Counted from the first letter of the stretch, positions 24,883 to 34,849 are shown. The stretch: DNA of 64,000 nucleotides from Paenibacillus sp. UNC451MF (GCF_000686845.1 NZ_JMLS01000004.1:1-64000), one strand, 5' to 3'. Program-made: numbers and translations. The notes: generated by a model from the sequence alone, not told the origin.

Positions 24883-27654
24883 TTAAGATAATTGCTTTTT
24901 CAACTCGAATAAAAAGTTCATAGCCATCATTGGCGTCATATTCATTAAATCAGCCGTCTTCAATTGCTCAGCAACTTGATCCAGACGGGGATCGGACTTC
25001 TTCTTCGATCGGTCGGAAGCCGGCTCTGTTTCCTGGAACAAACTTAATTGAACGTAAGGAGCTTCTTTGACTTGTTCCGCCCTTTTCGTTTGGTCGGCAG
25101 CAGGTAGCTGCTCTTCTATGCGTTTCTGCTCATCGGAGATCATAGACTCCTTCTGAGGCTCTGGTTGGATCTGAATCCGCGCAGGCGCAGCTTTCTCTTC
25201 CACCGTACTCATTGCTGCTGACGCTTGGGATTGTCCTTGAATCAACTCAGCACGTGCTTCAAAGGCATGGAGCAGCTCATAGGAGCGGTCTATAATTCCA
25301 TTAGGCAACCCTGCTATTTGGGCGCAATAAATGCCGTAGCTCGTGCTTGCCGCTCCTGGTATCAGCTTGCGGAGAAAGGTGACCTGGCGACCGCTTTCTT
25401 TAACGGCCATGCAGTAATTGCGAAGGCTTCCCAGTGTCTCCTCCAAGTGAGCCAGCTCGTGAAAATGGGTGGAGACCAACGTTTTGCAGCCAATACGATC
25501 ATGCAAAAATTCGATAACCGCCTGCGCTATCGCCATACCCTCGCCTGTTGATGTCCCCCTGCCAAGCTCGTCAATGATAACCAAACTTTTGTCTGTTGCT
25601 TTGTCGGTCATGACTTGGATGTCCATCATTTCGACCATAAAGGTGCTTTGACCGCCGATCAAATCATCGGCTGCTCCGATTCGGGTAAAGATACGGTCAA
25701 GAATCGGAACCCTGGCGGACTGGGCTGGCACGAAGCATCCGATTTGTGCCATGAGACAAATGATAGCTACCTGCCTCATGTAGGTACTTTTCCCAGCCAT
25801 ATTGGGACCGGTAATCAGCAGCATTTGCCCTTCTTCAGGGCTCAGCCGCGTATCATTGGCTATAAAGACACCGTCCTGCATCACCGCTTCCACAACCGGA
25901 TGGCGACCTTCTTGAACTTGAAGCTCGTAAAAGTCTCCAATCTCCGGACGAGTGTAGCGATTGGCAGCACTCACCGCGGCAAGGGATTGATACACATCGA
26001 CAGTCGCAATCAGCTCTGCAAGCTGCTGGAGTCTCGAAATATGGGCGAAGAGCTTGTCCCTTAACTGCATAAAGAGCTCGTACTCAAGATCTACCATTTT
26101 CTCCTGTGCTTCGAGAATGAGACCTTCCTTCTCCTTCAGCTCTGGAGTTACGAATCGTTCCGCATTGGCAAGCGTCTGCTTGCGTTCATAGCGACCTTCT
26201 TCCAGCGAAGATAAGTTCGCTTTCGTAACTTCAATGTAATAACCGAACACTTTGTTATAGCCAATCTTAAGAGACCTGACGCCGGTACGTTCACGTTCCT
26301 GCTTCTCCAGCTCGGCAATCCAGCGTTTACCGTTCGTGCTGGCCTCTCGTAGTTGATCTAAATAAGCATGGTAGCCCGCTTTGATCATCCCACCATCGCG
26401 AACGGAAACAGGCGGTTCCTCCGTTATAGCTTCATCTATCCAGACCATAACGTCCTGACAAGGGTCGATCCTTGCGGTCAACTTGGCCAATGTAGCAGAT
26501 CCTGACATCTCACACACCTGTTTGAGATTAGGCACTTGCTGAAGCGATGCCTTCAAGGCAACCAGGTCCCTCGCGTTCGCACTGCCGTACGAGATCCTTG
26601 CCACTAGACGCTCCAAATCGTAAACTTCCTTCAATGATTGCTTTAATTCATCACGAACAATCAGTTGATGATACAACCTATCGACGGCTTCCAACCTTTC
26701 CTGGATAGCGGATTCGCTCATCAGAGGCTTCTCAATCCATCTGCGCAGTAGACGACCGCCCATGGCTGTAATCGTCTTATCCAGAAGCCAGAGCAGCGTT
26801 CCTTTCTTCGTCCGGTCCCGAACCGTCTCGACTAGCTCCAGATTTCGGCGAGTGAATGGGTCCATGATCATATATTGATTAGGCTCATAAACCCGGATGT
26901 GCTTGATATGTACAAGAGACCTCTTTTGTGTTTCCTGCAAATACAGCATTAATTGCCCAACACATGACTTGCCCTCTGCGTGAAGGGCGGACAGCTCCGT
27001 AGCGGCAAAAAAATCGCCAAGCTGAAAGTCGCTATGTACATTTTTACTCGGTCGGGGCGTCACTACAATTGAACTTCCCAACGAGGAAGACGTATGCTCC
27101 TTGAGCTGCTCCAGCAGCTCTGGAGTTCCTATCAACTCCGATGGATGGTAAACATTCATTTCATCGGCTACTAGTGCCAGCGTTCCTTCCAAACGGGTAA
27201 CAAACAACTCCCCGGTAGAGATGTCACACGCGGCAAAGCCGTAGATACCGACTCCCGTTTCCGTTACAGACACCATATAATTGTTGCTCGTCTCTCCAAG
27301 CAGCCTCGAATCCATTACCGTACCAGGTGTTACGATACGGACAATTTCTCGTCTCACGACCCCTTTTGCTTGGGATGGATCTTCCACTTGCTCGCAAATG
27401 GCAACCTTATATCCCTTTTCTACCAGCCGAGCTATATAGTTATCTGCCGAATGGTAGGGAATGCCGCACATAGGAATGCGCTCCTCGGCCCCCCCTTCCC
27501 TTCCGGTCAGAGTAATTTCAAGTTCCTTGGAGGCATTCACAGCATCTTCAAAAAACATTTCGTAAAAATCGCCCAAGCGAAAAAATAAAAAAGCGTCCTG
27601 CACCTCCGCCTTGATGGCTAGGTACTGCTCGATCATCGGCGTGTATTTAACCAT
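24883..27654 (-). CDS. mutS: MutS, mismatch recognition ATPase
   Basis: A protein of 923 residues. The mismatch-binding Phe-x-Glu motif is F30-Y31-E32 (GDFYEMF). The ATPase has Walker A GPNMAGKST, Walker B LVIIDELGRGT and the helix-u-turn region with STHFHELAHL. The linker between the ATPase domain and the C-terminal helical part (residues about 800-880, Ala/Gln/Glu-rich) is longer than in Bacillus MutS, which explains the extra length. Upstream lies the amidoligase-like gene and then cotE, keeping the Bacillales order cotE-mutS-mutL. Confidence 0.97.
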   Translation of the reverse strand: MVKYTPMIEQYLAIKAEVQDAFLFFRLGDFYEMFFEDAVNASKELEITLTGREGGAEERIPMCGIPYHSADNYIARLVEKGYKVAICEQVEDPSQAKGVVRREIVRIVTPGTVMDSRLLGETSNNYMVSVTETGVGIYGFAACDISTGELFVTRLEGTLALVADEMNVYHPSELIGTPELLEQLKEHTSSSLGSSIVVTPRPSKNVHSDFQLGDFFAATELSALHAEGKSCVGQLMLYLQETQKRSLVHIKHIRVYEPNQYMIMDPFTRRNLELVETVRDRTKKGTLLWLLDKTITAMGGRLLRRWIEKPLMSESAIQERLEAVDRLYHQLIVRDELKQSLKEVYDLERLVARISYGSANARDLVALKASLQQVPNLKQVCEMSGSATLAKLTARIDPCQDVMVWIDEAITEEPPVSVRDGGMIKAGYHAYLDQLREASTNGKRWIAELEKQERERTGVRSLKIGYNKVFGYYIEVTKANLSSLEEGRYERKQTLANAERFVTPELKEKEGLILEAQEKMVDLEYELFMQLRDKLFAHISRLQQLAELIATVDVYQSLAAVSAANRYTRPEIGDFYELQVQEGRHPVVEAVMQDGVFIANDTRLSPEEGQMLLITGPNMAGKSTYMRQVAIICLMAQIGCFVPAQSARVPILDRIFTRIGAADDLIGGQSTFMVEMMDIQVMTDKATDKSLVIIDELGRGTSTGEGMAIAQAVIEFLHDRIGCKTLVSTHFHELAHLEETLGSLRNYCMAVKESGRQVTFLRKLIPGAASTSYGIYCAQIAGLPNGIIDRSYELLHAFEARAELIQGQSQASAAMSTVEEKAAPARIQIQPEPQKESMISDEQKRIEEQLPAADQTKRAEQVKEAPYVQLSLFQETEPASDRSKKKSDPRLDQVAEQLKTADLMNMTPMMAMNFLFELKKQLS

Positions 27655-27726
27655 GCTCGTTCCTCCATGCTACTTCATATCTGCTTGCATTAATAACCTG
27701 TTTCTATTAGTTCGTTCCTTATTATA

Positions 27727-29166
27727 TCATGAATTAATAGACGATTCTTCTTTTCTATGAAAAGGCCCTATTTTCCATTTACGTCGAATATCCTCTTGCT
27801 CATTCCAAGCTTGCATCTTTAGAAGAAGCGATTTGACTGGTGCTATGTAGGATTCGTATTTACGATAATCTGGAAGCTTCATAAGGTCACTCCAAAGCCC
27901 CGGGATTAGAGGACGAATACGCGATTTATCCCCTTTATAATAAGCTTCCTGCACATCAGGCTCAGATAGCGGCCTAGCCTGAAGCTGGCGATAGTGATCT
28001 GCTATAAGCTTGGAGAGCGCCAACACCCCTTTTGCCACCGTCGGAGAAATCATCCAACTGGGGAGTACGCGATATTCAAACCCTCCGTGACGCTGTCTTC
28101 GAAAATCACCTAGAAAGCCATATTTCGGCTTCCTTCCTCCCGTTGTCCCATCCTCCAGCAGCACAAGTGGCAGAGCTAAATAGTTGTCCAAAGCTCTCAA
28201 TAGCTCATTGCTAAGTCTAATGCCGCTAAAATGAATATGACCGCCAAGCGGAAACCCTTTTACTGGCATACCTCCTGCAACCCAATGCAGCGTACCGTCA
28301 TGAATGCTTCTCGATGCCATCTGCATCGTTCGATGCAAGTTCACGATCATCTGCCTAACATCCTTACTCGGCTCCGGGCGCAGCTCTGCCAAAGGATAAA
28401 TTTTACGAAAATTAGGAAGCACTATCGCATCACAACCGATAGGCCCTTCTTTGTCCATGAATTTGGATGCGAAAATTACTTTACCCAGAGGATTAAGCAG
28501 CAGAAACTCGGGATCCGCTCCCAGCATGACTTCATCAGCCGGCTGTCTCGTTTCTTCCTCCAATTCTTTTGTAAACCTCTGAATTGCGTCAGCAAATAGC
28601 TCCGCGAGCCTATCCGTAAGCTCCGGTACAGCCGACACCTCCAGAACGATTAATTCTCCACCAGGTCGAACACCTACTCGCACAACACCGTAATCCAAAC
28701 CAAGCGCATAAACGCTCTTTATGGCTTCACGCTTGGCTCTCATTGCATGGTAGGAAGATGTCTCGTTCCCCGTCTCAGTAAATTCTGATTCCAGCTGTTG
28801 ATGCAGCGGGTGAGGAGTGCCGAAGAAAATCCCTTTCGATTTTTGAAATAATGCCAACGCTTGAAGATGAAACACAGGGATGAGGTATTCATAAGTAAAC
28901 CGCGGCAGCTCCACTTCCCCCTCGTTCATCATACGTACACCGTGAAGCAGCAATAATTCCGCTGTTTTGCGGGCGTTGGAGGCACGCAAGATACTTTTTA
29001 CCGGTTGAATAGTAAGCTGCCCCGATTTCTCTGTATGGAAGCAGCCCCAATGGATGACACATGTTTTTTCCAGAGGAACTGCCAATCGTGTCCCGTGCGG
29101 AATATCGATTCGATCCAGAAGCATTTGCAAGGTCGGTTCATTGGAATGCAGTAAAAATACGCGCAC
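27727..29166 (-). CDS. Putative amidoligase (COOH-NH2 ligase type 2) protein
   Basis: A 479-residue protein. The central and C-terminal parts hold LGADPEFLLLNPLGK, IGCDAI, PLAELRPEPS, GGHIHFSGIRLS and YRVLPSWM, all arranged as in the glutamine-synthetase/GCS-like amidoligase superfamily (PF14395 type). Such enzymes are predicted to form peptide or isopeptide bonds. The first 220 residues contain a second module ending in SVYALGLDYGVVRVGVR and ELIVLEVSAVPEL, reminiscent of an ATP-grasp end. It starts with GTG. It lies between cotE and mutS, which makes a spore-coat role attractive but unproven. Confidence 0.72.
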   Translation of the reverse strand: MRVFLLHSNEPTLQMLLDRIDIPHGTRLAVPLEKTCVIHWGCFHTEKSGQLTIQPVKSILRASNARKTAELLLLHGVRMMNEGEVELPRFTYEYLIPVFHLQALALFQKSKGIFFGTPHPLHQQLESEFTETGNETSSYHAMRAKREAIKSVYALGLDYGVVRVGVRPGGELIVLEVSAVPELTDRLAELFADAIQRFTKELEEETRQPADEVMLGADPEFLLLNPLGKVIFASKFMDKEGPIGCDAIVLPNFRKIYPLAELRPEPSKDVRQMIVNLHRTMQMASRSIHDGTLHWVAGGMPVKGFPLGGHIHFSGIRLSNELLRALDNYLALPLVLLEDGTTGGRKPKYGFLGDFRRQRHGGFEYRVLPSWMISPTVAKGVLALSKLIADHYRQLQARPLSEPDVQEAYYKGDKSRIRPLIPGLWSDLMKLPDYRKYESYIAPVKSLLLKMQAWNEQEDIRRKWKIGPFHRKEESSINS

Positions 29167-29246
29167 GATAAGCAGCCCCCTATCCTTGGTTTACAAAAGT
29201 CATCAATTACACAAATGCCTATTTTTCAGGCGAACAACCATTTAAA

Positions 29247-29270
29247 CAAAAAAGAGGGCTGACGCCCTCT
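29247..29270 (-). terminator. Intrinsic terminator after cotE
   Basis: A perfect stem AGAGGGC / GCCCTCT with a 4-base loop, followed on the minus strand by TTTTTTG. It lies about 40 bases past the cotE stop and suggests that the amidoligase gene has its own start of transcription. Confidence 0.85.
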
Positions 29271-29309
29271 GCCGAAATGAACTTAAGCTACATATAATGA
29301 AATTAGAAA

Positions 29310-29876
29310 TCAGTTCAAATCGTCATCCAAGAAATCAGGATCAAGATCTTCAAAGTCACCATCTTCGGCATCGTCGAAGTCTACGGATTTGTCCTCGAAA
29401 TCATCGTTCGCATGAGGGTTCACTACAACCCAGATTTTAGTTTCTGCGATCATTTCGACTTTGAATTCGCGCTCCACGCGAATTACGACACTGTCACCGC
29501 TCGAGGAGATACTTGCTTCCACGCAGTTCGGTTCTTGTGTGGCATTTGCCGTGACTTCGGCTGTCGACGGTCTGTGCTTCTTATCGAGATAAGAAAGCCC
29601 TACTGCTTCAACATAAGAGATCGTTTCTTTCGCAACATCTGTTTTGGTATTTTTATCATACGAATACCAAATGTTGATGTCGTAAGTACCTACTACTTCC
29701 ACTTGATCTCCCGACTTCACCGCATCATACTGGTTGTTGATAATCCAAGCACCCAAAATACTCGTCGGAGCATGAGGTGGAGTGACCGTGTTCGTTACTT
29801 GCGAAAATTTACGTCCTTTGCCGCAAACAGCCTTCGTATAGATCTCTCTGTAATGCAAATCTTTATCTATTGACAT
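29310..29876 (-). CDS. cotE: CotE, outer spore coat morphogenetic protein
   Basis: A 188-residue protein matching CotE throughout: YREIYTKAVCGKGRKFSQVT, SILGAWIINNQYDA, YDINIWYSYDKNTKT, QEPNCVEASISSSGDSVVIR and a strongly acidic C-terminal tail of Asp and Glu. CotE directs assembly of the outer spore coat in the mother cell. The ATG at 29876 (MSIDKDLHYRE) is chosen because GGAGGAGG is 8 bases upstream; an earlier in-frame start at 29906 lacks a site. A sigma-E-like promoter precedes it at 29911-29940. Confidence 0.95.
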   Translation of the reverse strand: MSIDKDLHYREIYTKAVCGKGRKFSQVTNTVTPPHAPTSILGAWIINNQYDAVKSGDQVEVVGTYDINIWYSYDKNTKTDVAKETISYVEAVGLSYLDKKHRPSTAEVTANATQEPNCVEASISSSGDSVVIRVEREFKVEMIAETKIWVVVNPHANDDFEDKSVDFDDAEDGDFEDLDPDFLDDDLN

Positions 29877-29910
29877 CTTTTCAACCTCCTCCATACAATC
29901 ATTCATTACA

Positions 29911-29940
29911 ATTGTATGCAGGACATTCGTCTAGGGTGAC
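29911..29940 (-). promoter_or_regulatory. Probable sigma-E (possibly sigma-K) promoter of cotE
   Basis: On the minus strand GTCACCCT (29940-29933), a 14-base spacer and CATACAAT (29918-29911). The -10 is the exact sigma-E-type sequence. It ends about 35 bases before the start codon. The spoVK upstream region has the same layout. Confidence 0.6.
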
Positions 29941-29982
29941 AAAAACTTTTCTCTCTTTTTCGAGATTTTATACATTTTCATA

Positions 29983-30963
29983 TTATGATTGTGATTGCGC
30001 CTTCTTTTGAGTTTCGGCGTTTTTTTGCTTTTTCTCCCGCTTGGCTATGTCCAGAAAGGCTCTAAGCTCCATCATAAGCTGGAGAAGCGCGGACCGCACT
30101 TCAAATTCCTCACGACTGACCGGCAAGGGCATTTGCCTATAACTGCCTACTAACGACTCTAACGCCTTCTCGGAGCGGCCTGTATAATACTCTACCTTAA
30201 CGTCCTCGCTTAATCGTTCCAATACATTTGCGAGTAATTCACCGTGCGGCAAGGTTTGATACACTTGAGCCACTAACTGGATCATCCTCTCGATAGAATC
30301 CATCTGTTGTTTACGCATTATAAAGTACGATGCCCATTCCGATTCTTCTTGAAATAGCGCATTCTCCATCGAGCGTTGGGCTGCCTTAAGGCCCTTCTCC
30401 AATAAATCCTGCGCCTCCAACAGCTCACTTCCACTCCATATGTATCCGGTATCCTTCAAATGAAGAGATATTTGCACCAAGATACTTGATAAGTACGCCT
30501 CGAGTTTGCTGCGTATTTCAAACAGCTGTTTATGCTCACGAGGCATGTAGACGATATTAATTATGGTAGCTGTCCCCAAACCTACCAGCAGCAAGGCTAC
30601 TTCATTTAGTATCAATTCAATCGTTATCGGCTTCGCCATAAAGATATGAAACATGACGACTGAGCTCGTTACAACACCATCTTTTAAATGCAAACGGACA
30701 AGCAGCGGATAAAGAATCAAGATACATAAGCTGATAACCCAAATTTCAAATCCTAGTAAGCCAAATAGGATAGCGGATAATGTTAGACCTACAAGGGATG
30801 CTGCAATTCGTTGAAAGGAAGTTCGCAAGCCTTTCTTCTTTGTCACATCAACGCCTAGAATCGCCAGTAAGCCGGCAGAAAGCGGCGAACGAATTCCGAA
30901 CCATTGGGCTAAATAAATGGATGCAAGGACGGCTAAGGCCGTTTTTATAACGCGGATTCCCAT
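29983..30963 (-). CDS. Aromatic acid exporter family membrane protein (ArAE/FUSC type)
   Basis: A 326-residue protein. Residues 1-145 contain about five to six membrane segments (TALAVLASIYLAQWFG, SLVGLTLSAILFGLLGF, ISLCILILYPLLVRL, LILNEVALLLVGLGTATII). The rest is a cytoplasmic helical domain ending in a Lys/Gln-rich tail. This is the layout of the ArAE_1/DUF939 family (Bacillus YqjA, YgaE). The substrate is not known. The ATG at 30963 is chosen for its GAGAGGG site; the frame is open for 28 more codons upstream. Confidence 0.82.
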   Translation of the reverse strand: MGIRVIKTALAVLASIYLAQWFGIRSPLSAGLLAILGVDVTKKKGLRTSFQRIAASLVGLTLSAILFGLLGFEIWVISLCILILYPLLVRLHLKDGVVTSSVVMFHIFMAKPITIELILNEVALLLVGLGTATIINIVYMPREHKQLFEIRSKLEAYLSSILVQISLHLKDTGYIWSGSELLEAQDLLEKGLKAAQRSMENALFQEESEWASYFIMRKQQMDSIERMIQLVAQVYQTLPHGELLANVLERLSEDVKVEYYTGRSEKALESLVGSYRQMPLPVSREEFEVRSALLQLMMELRAFLDIAKREKKQKNAETQKKAQSQS

Positions 30964-31073
30964 CGTTATCCCTCTCTTTGAGTATATGCGACTCTGTTGA
31001 TCAACTTGTTCTCTTATCGTTCCCCCAACTACGTCAAATTTACCCACCTACGGCTTGTACTTCGTCACTGAAG

Positions 31074-31096
31074 AAAAAAAGCTTCTTTCGAAGCCT
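31074..31096 (-). terminator. Intrinsic terminator after the ABC transporter operon
   Basis: A GGCTTC / GAAGCT-type stem with a short loop, followed on the minus strand by TTTTTTTC, 10 bases past the permease stop. Confidence 0.8.
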
Positions 31097-31104
31097 CTCA
31101 CAAT

Positions 31105-31956
31105 TCACCGACGCTTGTTTCCTATCAGTTTGCCTTCCAAATAAGCGACCCCCTGGTACATCACTGTAGCTGCAATAGCTATGATTATGACGCTTCCGAT
31201 GACCAACGTGAAATTAAACACCTGGAAGCCGTAAATAATTAAGTAACCAAGGCCTTCTTTGGAAACCAAAAATTCGCCCACGATTACACCCACCCAAGAC
31301 AAACCGACATTAACCTTCAAAGTAGACACAATTGTCGGATAGGACGCAGGCAAAATGACATTTTGGAACACCTTGCGCTTATTGCCCCCGAAAATCCTAA
31401 TCACTTTCGTATAGTTAGGATCAACTTCCTTAAAGCTTCCATACACGGTAAGAATCGTAATGATAACAGTTATGGAAAGCGTCGTAGCAATAATGGACAA
31501 GACACCGGGACCTAGAGCTACTATAAATAACGGACCTAAGGCAACCTTCGGCAAACTATTCAATACGACAATGTACGGATCCAACACACGCGACAGGAAG
31601 GATGACCACCAGATCAAGGTTGCTATGGCTGTACCGAACAGCGTGCCTAGCAAAAATCCAATGATCGTCTCCCACAGAGTAACCACCACATGCAGAAATA
31701 AGGAACCATCAACTAATTTCGTATACAGAAGCGCACCTATCCTGCTGGGGTAGCTGAATAACAGAGCATCGATCCAATGCAGCCTTCCGGCAACCTCCCA
31801 CAAGCTCACAAATAAAAGCAATATGGTAAGCTGGGTGATTCGAACCCTCTGTGTCGTTCTCCGTTCCTGTGCCTTATACTTTTCGAATTCCTGTTTCGTT
31901 AGATGCTCGGCTTCGGCACGCTCCGGAGAAGGATTTAACGGTGTCATATCAATCAT
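31105..31956 (-). CDS. ABC transporter permease, NitT/TauT (SsuC/ThiX) type
   Basis: A 283-residue permease with six membrane segments. It carries the permease loop motif near [25 protein letters not shown] (EAA-like, with the conserved Gly). It belongs to the family taking up nitrate, sulfonates, taurine or thiamine precursors. The ATG at 31956 is chosen over the longer frame to 32019 because AGGAG lies 8 bases before it. It overlaps the ATPase gene by 8 bases. Confidence 0.88.
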   Translation of the reverse strand: MIDMTPLNPSPERAEAEHLTKQEFEKYKAQERRTTQRVRITQLTILLLFVSLWEVAGRLHWIDALLFSYPSRIGALLYTKLVDGSLFLHVVVTLWETIIGFLLGTLFGTAIATLIWWSSFLSRVLDPYIVVLNSLPKVALGPLFIVALGPGVLSIIATTLSITVIITILTVYGSFKEVDPNYTKVIRIFGGNKRKVFQNVILPASYPTIVSTLKVNVGLSWVGVIVGEFLVSKEGLGYLIIYGFQVFNFTLVIGSVIIIAIAATVMYQGVAYLEGKLIGNKRR

Positions 31957-32740
31957 CCGAACCACTCCTATCCGCATCCATATCTTCAAATTGACCCCAT
32001 AACAGATGGAACAAGTCATGAAACCCCGCTTCTTCCCTGGCCTTTAGGGGCAGTGCCGTACGAATCGCTAGAGGTACATCTACCTCCGCACGAATCCTAC
32101 CAGGTCTAGGCTGCATCACAACGATCCGGTCGCTCATAGCGATAGCCTCGGAAATATCGTGGGTTACCAAAACTGCCGTCTTATCACGGGACCTTAGCGT
32201 AACAGACACCAGATCCTCCAACTGAAGCTTCGTCTGATAATCGAGGGCGGAGAACGGCTCATCCAGCAGCAATAAATCGGGCTCCGTCGCCAATGTCCGT
32301 ACTAAGGCCACACGCTGCCTCATGCCTCCTGACAATTGCTGGGGGTAGCTGTCGGCGTAATCCGATAACCCCATGTCGTCCAGCAGTTCCAACACGAGGG
32401 CTTTGGAGGCAGCATCCCGTTTACCCATTAATTCGAGACCAATAGATGCATTCTCATAAATCGTGCGCCAGGGGAATAAGTAGTCCTGCTGCAGCATGTA
32501 ACCCACTTTCGGTGTCGGCTGTTTGATCCATTCACCGGATATGCGCACGCTGCCCTGTGTAGGTGTCAGCAGACCGCTGATCAGCGACAGCAGCGTCGTT
32601 TTACCGCAGCCGCTGGGGCCAATCAAGCTTACGAATTCACCTTGATTCACATGCAGGCTAATCTGCTGAAGAGCCATCGTTGCACCCCGACCATTTACAT
32701 AAACATGAGATAATCCATCTAGCTCCACAACGGCTTGCAT
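31949..32740 (-). CDS. ABC transporter ATP-binding protein, NitT/TauT (SsuB/ThiZ) type
   Basis: A 263-residue ATPase with Walker [10 protein letters not shown], signature QLSGGMRQR, Walker [13 protein letters not shown] and the switch histidine in [10 protein letters not shown]. It energises uptake together with the permease that overlaps its 3' end and the lipoprotein encoded 46 bases upstream. The substrate is not shown by this subunit. Confidence 0.92.
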   Translation of the reverse strand: MQAVVELDGLSHVYVNGRGATMALQQISLHVNQGEFVSLIGPSGCGKTTLLSLISGLLTPTQGSVRISGEWIKQPTPKVGYMLQQDYLFPWRTIYENASIGLELMGKRDAASKALVLELLDDMGLSDYADSYPQQLSGGMRQRVALVRTLATEPDLLLLDEPFSALDYQTKLQLEDLVSVTLRSRDKTAVLVTHDISEAIAMSDRIVVMQPRPGRIRAEVDVPLAIRTALPLKAREEAGFHDLFHLLWGQFEDMDADRSGSDD

Positions 32741-32786
32741 ATTGAAACCCTCCTCTCGGATTCAAGGTCTGTAAGATAAAGCATGA

Positions 32787-33800
32787 TTACTTCACCGTTT
32801 GCTTTGCTTTTTCGGCGAACTGATTATTAACAAGTGTTTTATAATCTGCACGCTGCTTCAGCTCTCCCGCCGCTTCCATAACATCCTGTAAATTGTTCCA
32901 TTCTTGCTCATCGATGATTCCATCGGTTGCGAATGACCCTTGATCCTTATAACGCTTTACAACACCCTTAATAATTTGTTTATCTGTATCTTGGAAAAAT
33001 GAAGTGATCGTATCCGTTATTTCATCCACACTTGCGGTTTGTACCCAATTTTGCGCTTTTTGAACGGCATTCGTAAACTTCTGGATCGTATTCGTGTTCT
33101 TATCAATAAAGCTCTTTTTAGCCATAAATACGGTATAAGGCAGTTTGCCGCTTTCTACTCCGAAGGAGGCAATAACATACCCTTTTCCTTCTTTCTCGAT
33201 GACGGTTGCTTGCGGCTCAAATAACTGCACATATTCACCCGTTCCAGATGCGAAAGCCGTAGGAATGTTGGCAAACTCAACGTTTTGGATGAGGTTCAAA
33301 TCCTTTTGCGGATTGATTCCATGTTTTTTCAAAGTGAATTCTCCGGCCATTTGAGGCATACCGCCTTTGCGTTGACCTAGGAATGTTTTGCCCTTCAAGG
33401 TGTTCCAATCAAATGCACCCGTCTGCGGCTTGCGTGCCACCAGGAAAGTACCATCAGTCTGCGTCAACTGAGCGAAATTGATGACCGGGTCCCCGCTTCC
33501 TTGCTGTTGAACATAAATCGAAGTTTCCGATCCGACCAACGCTACATCAATCCCGCCGGAGAGCAGAGTCGTCATCGTCTTGTCTCCGCCTGCTGTCGTG
33601 GTGAGATCTACCTCCAATCCCTGTTCTTTAAAATAGCCTTTCGCTATGGCTACATATTCGGGAGCGTAGAAGATTGACCTGGTAACCTCACCGATCCGTA
33701 CCTTCGTCACTTCCTCTGCCTTCTTAGGTCCACATGCGGTCAACGTTAATGCTGCCGTCAGCAGAATGGCTATTACTGCATACCATCTTTGCTTACTCAT
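32787..33800 (-). CDS. ABC transporter substrate-binding lipoprotein, NMT1/SsuA-like
   Basis: A 337-residue lipoprotein with signal and lipobox LTLTACG. The binding domain follows the NMT1/THI5/SsuA pattern (RIGEVTRSIFYAPEYVAIAKGYFKEQGLEV, GGIDVALVGSETSIYV). Candidates are thiamine precursor (HMP), nitrate, sulfonates or riboflavin-like molecules. No TPP riboswitch was seen in the 150 bases upstream, which weakens the thiamine case. The ATG at 33800 (MSKQRWYAV) has GGAGGG upstream; the longer frame to 34079 runs through a terminator. Confidence 0.88.
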   Translation of the reverse strand: MSKQRWYAVIAILLTAALTLTACGPKKAEEVTKVRIGEVTRSIFYAPEYVAIAKGYFKEQGLEVDLTTTAGGDKTMTTLLSGGIDVALVGSETSIYVQQQGSGDPVINFAQLTQTDGTFLVARKPQTGAFDWNTLKGKTFLGQRKGGMPQMAGEFTLKKHGINPQKDLNLIQNVEFANIPTAFASGTGEYVQLFEPQATVIEKEGKGYVIASFGVESGKLPYTVFMAKKSFIDKNTNTIQKFTNAVQKAQNWVQTASVDEITDTITSFFQDTDKQIIKGVVKRYKDQGSFATDGIIDEQEWNNLQDVMEAAGELKQRADYKTLVNNQFAEKAKQTVK

Positions 33801-33881
33801 AGGCAAGTCCCTCCATCTGTTTTCTTTGATGGGATAGTCTATGCAATAGCCCAGAAAAAGGTTAAAGAGTGATGAAAGCAC

Positions 33882-33922
33882 AAAAAAACCGCCTGAACTC
33901 TCGCTAAAAGAGTCAGACGGTT
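33882..33922 (-). terminator. Intrinsic terminator after the siderophore transporter operon
   Basis: On the minus strand AACCGTCTGACTCT / AGAGTTCAGGCGGTT with a 7-base loop is followed by TTTTTTTG. It separates the iron operon from the NMT1-type operon. Confidence 0.88.
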
Positions 33923-33954
33923 CTAACATGTTTGTATTAAAAATATATGCCGTT

Positions 33955-34824
33955 CTACGCTGTCGTAGGGACGCGTGTTTCGGATCGGTTATTCGAAGAC
34001 GATGATTTTGGTTCAGATACAGGCGGTTCAAGCCCAACAGTTCTGCCTTTACCGTATGGGATACACAGCGGAGTACCATAGAACGGATCCTTCAATACTT
34101 GGCATTCCAGATCGAATACCCCTTGAATCATGGATTCTGTTACAATATCCTCTGGTTTTCCTTGAGCCCAGATCGCACCATTCTTGACGGCAATCATATG
34201 ATGGGCATAACGGCATGCAAGGTTAATATCGTGAAGTACCATGACAACCGTCCGGCTTTCCTTTTCATTCAATTCGTACAGAAGATCCAGCACCTCAACT
34301 TGATGTGTCAAGTCCAAATAGGTTGTAGGCTCATCCAGCAGTACAGTATCGGTCCCTTGTGCCAACGTCATGGCAATCCAGGCTCTCTGACGCTGTCCGC
34401 CGGATAAGGAATCCACCGTACGTTCGCTGTATTCCGTCATTCCTGTTTCTTCTAGTGCCATGCGCACCATCCGCTCATCCTCTTGAGACCATTGCTGAAG
34501 CCAACTTTGGTATGGATAACGCCCTTGCTTAACTAACTGCAGCACAGTAAGCCCTTCGGGAGCCGTAGGTCCTTGTGGCAAAATCGCTAATCGTTTAGCA
34601 ATTTCCTTGGTAGGAAGCTTTGCCAATTCATGTCCATCAAGGACAATCGTTCCTTTCTGCGGGTTTAACAAACGTGCAAGGGAACGGAGCAAGGTAGATT
34701 TGCCGCATCCGTTACTGCCGATGAGCACCGTAATTTCTCCTTTTGGAATGTTCACACTCAAATCTTTAAATATAGGTACGGTTCCATAGGATAAGCTCAA
34801 GCCTTTGGCTTCCAAAGCGTGCAT
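33955..34824 (-). CDS. Siderophore/iron(III) ABC transporter ATP-binding protein (FecE/FhuC type)
   Basis: A 289-residue ATPase. Walker A is GSNGCGKST, the signature is SLSGGQRQRAW, Walker B is TVLLDEPTTYLD and the H-loop is VMVLHDINLACRYAHH. The sequence and operon context fit ferric-siderophore importers. The two permease genes lie upstream in the same direction. The last 30 residues are a Ser/Pro/Asn-rich tail. Confidence 0.92.
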   Translation of the reverse strand: MHALEAKGLSLSYGTVPIFKDLSVNIPKGEITVLIGSNGCGKSTLLRSLARLLNPQKGTIVLDGHELAKLPTKEIAKRLAILPQGPTAPEGLTVLQLVKQGRYPYQSWLQQWSQEDERMVRMALEETGMTEYSERTVDSLSGGQRQRAWIAMTLAQGTDTVLLDEPTTYLDLTHQVEVLDLLYELNEKESRTVVMVLHDINLACRYAHHMIAVKNGAIWAQGKPEDIVTESMIQGVFDLECQVLKDPFYGTPLCIPYGKGRTVGLEPPVSEPKSSSSNNRSETRVPTTA

Positions 34825-34849
34825 CCGAAGTCATCTCCTTCAATCGTCT

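Noticed and set aside
33801-33955. TPP riboswitch before the NMT1-type transporter
   Set aside because: The CTGAGA and other conserved TPP elements are not present on the minus strand; the hairpin there is a terminator of the iron operon.
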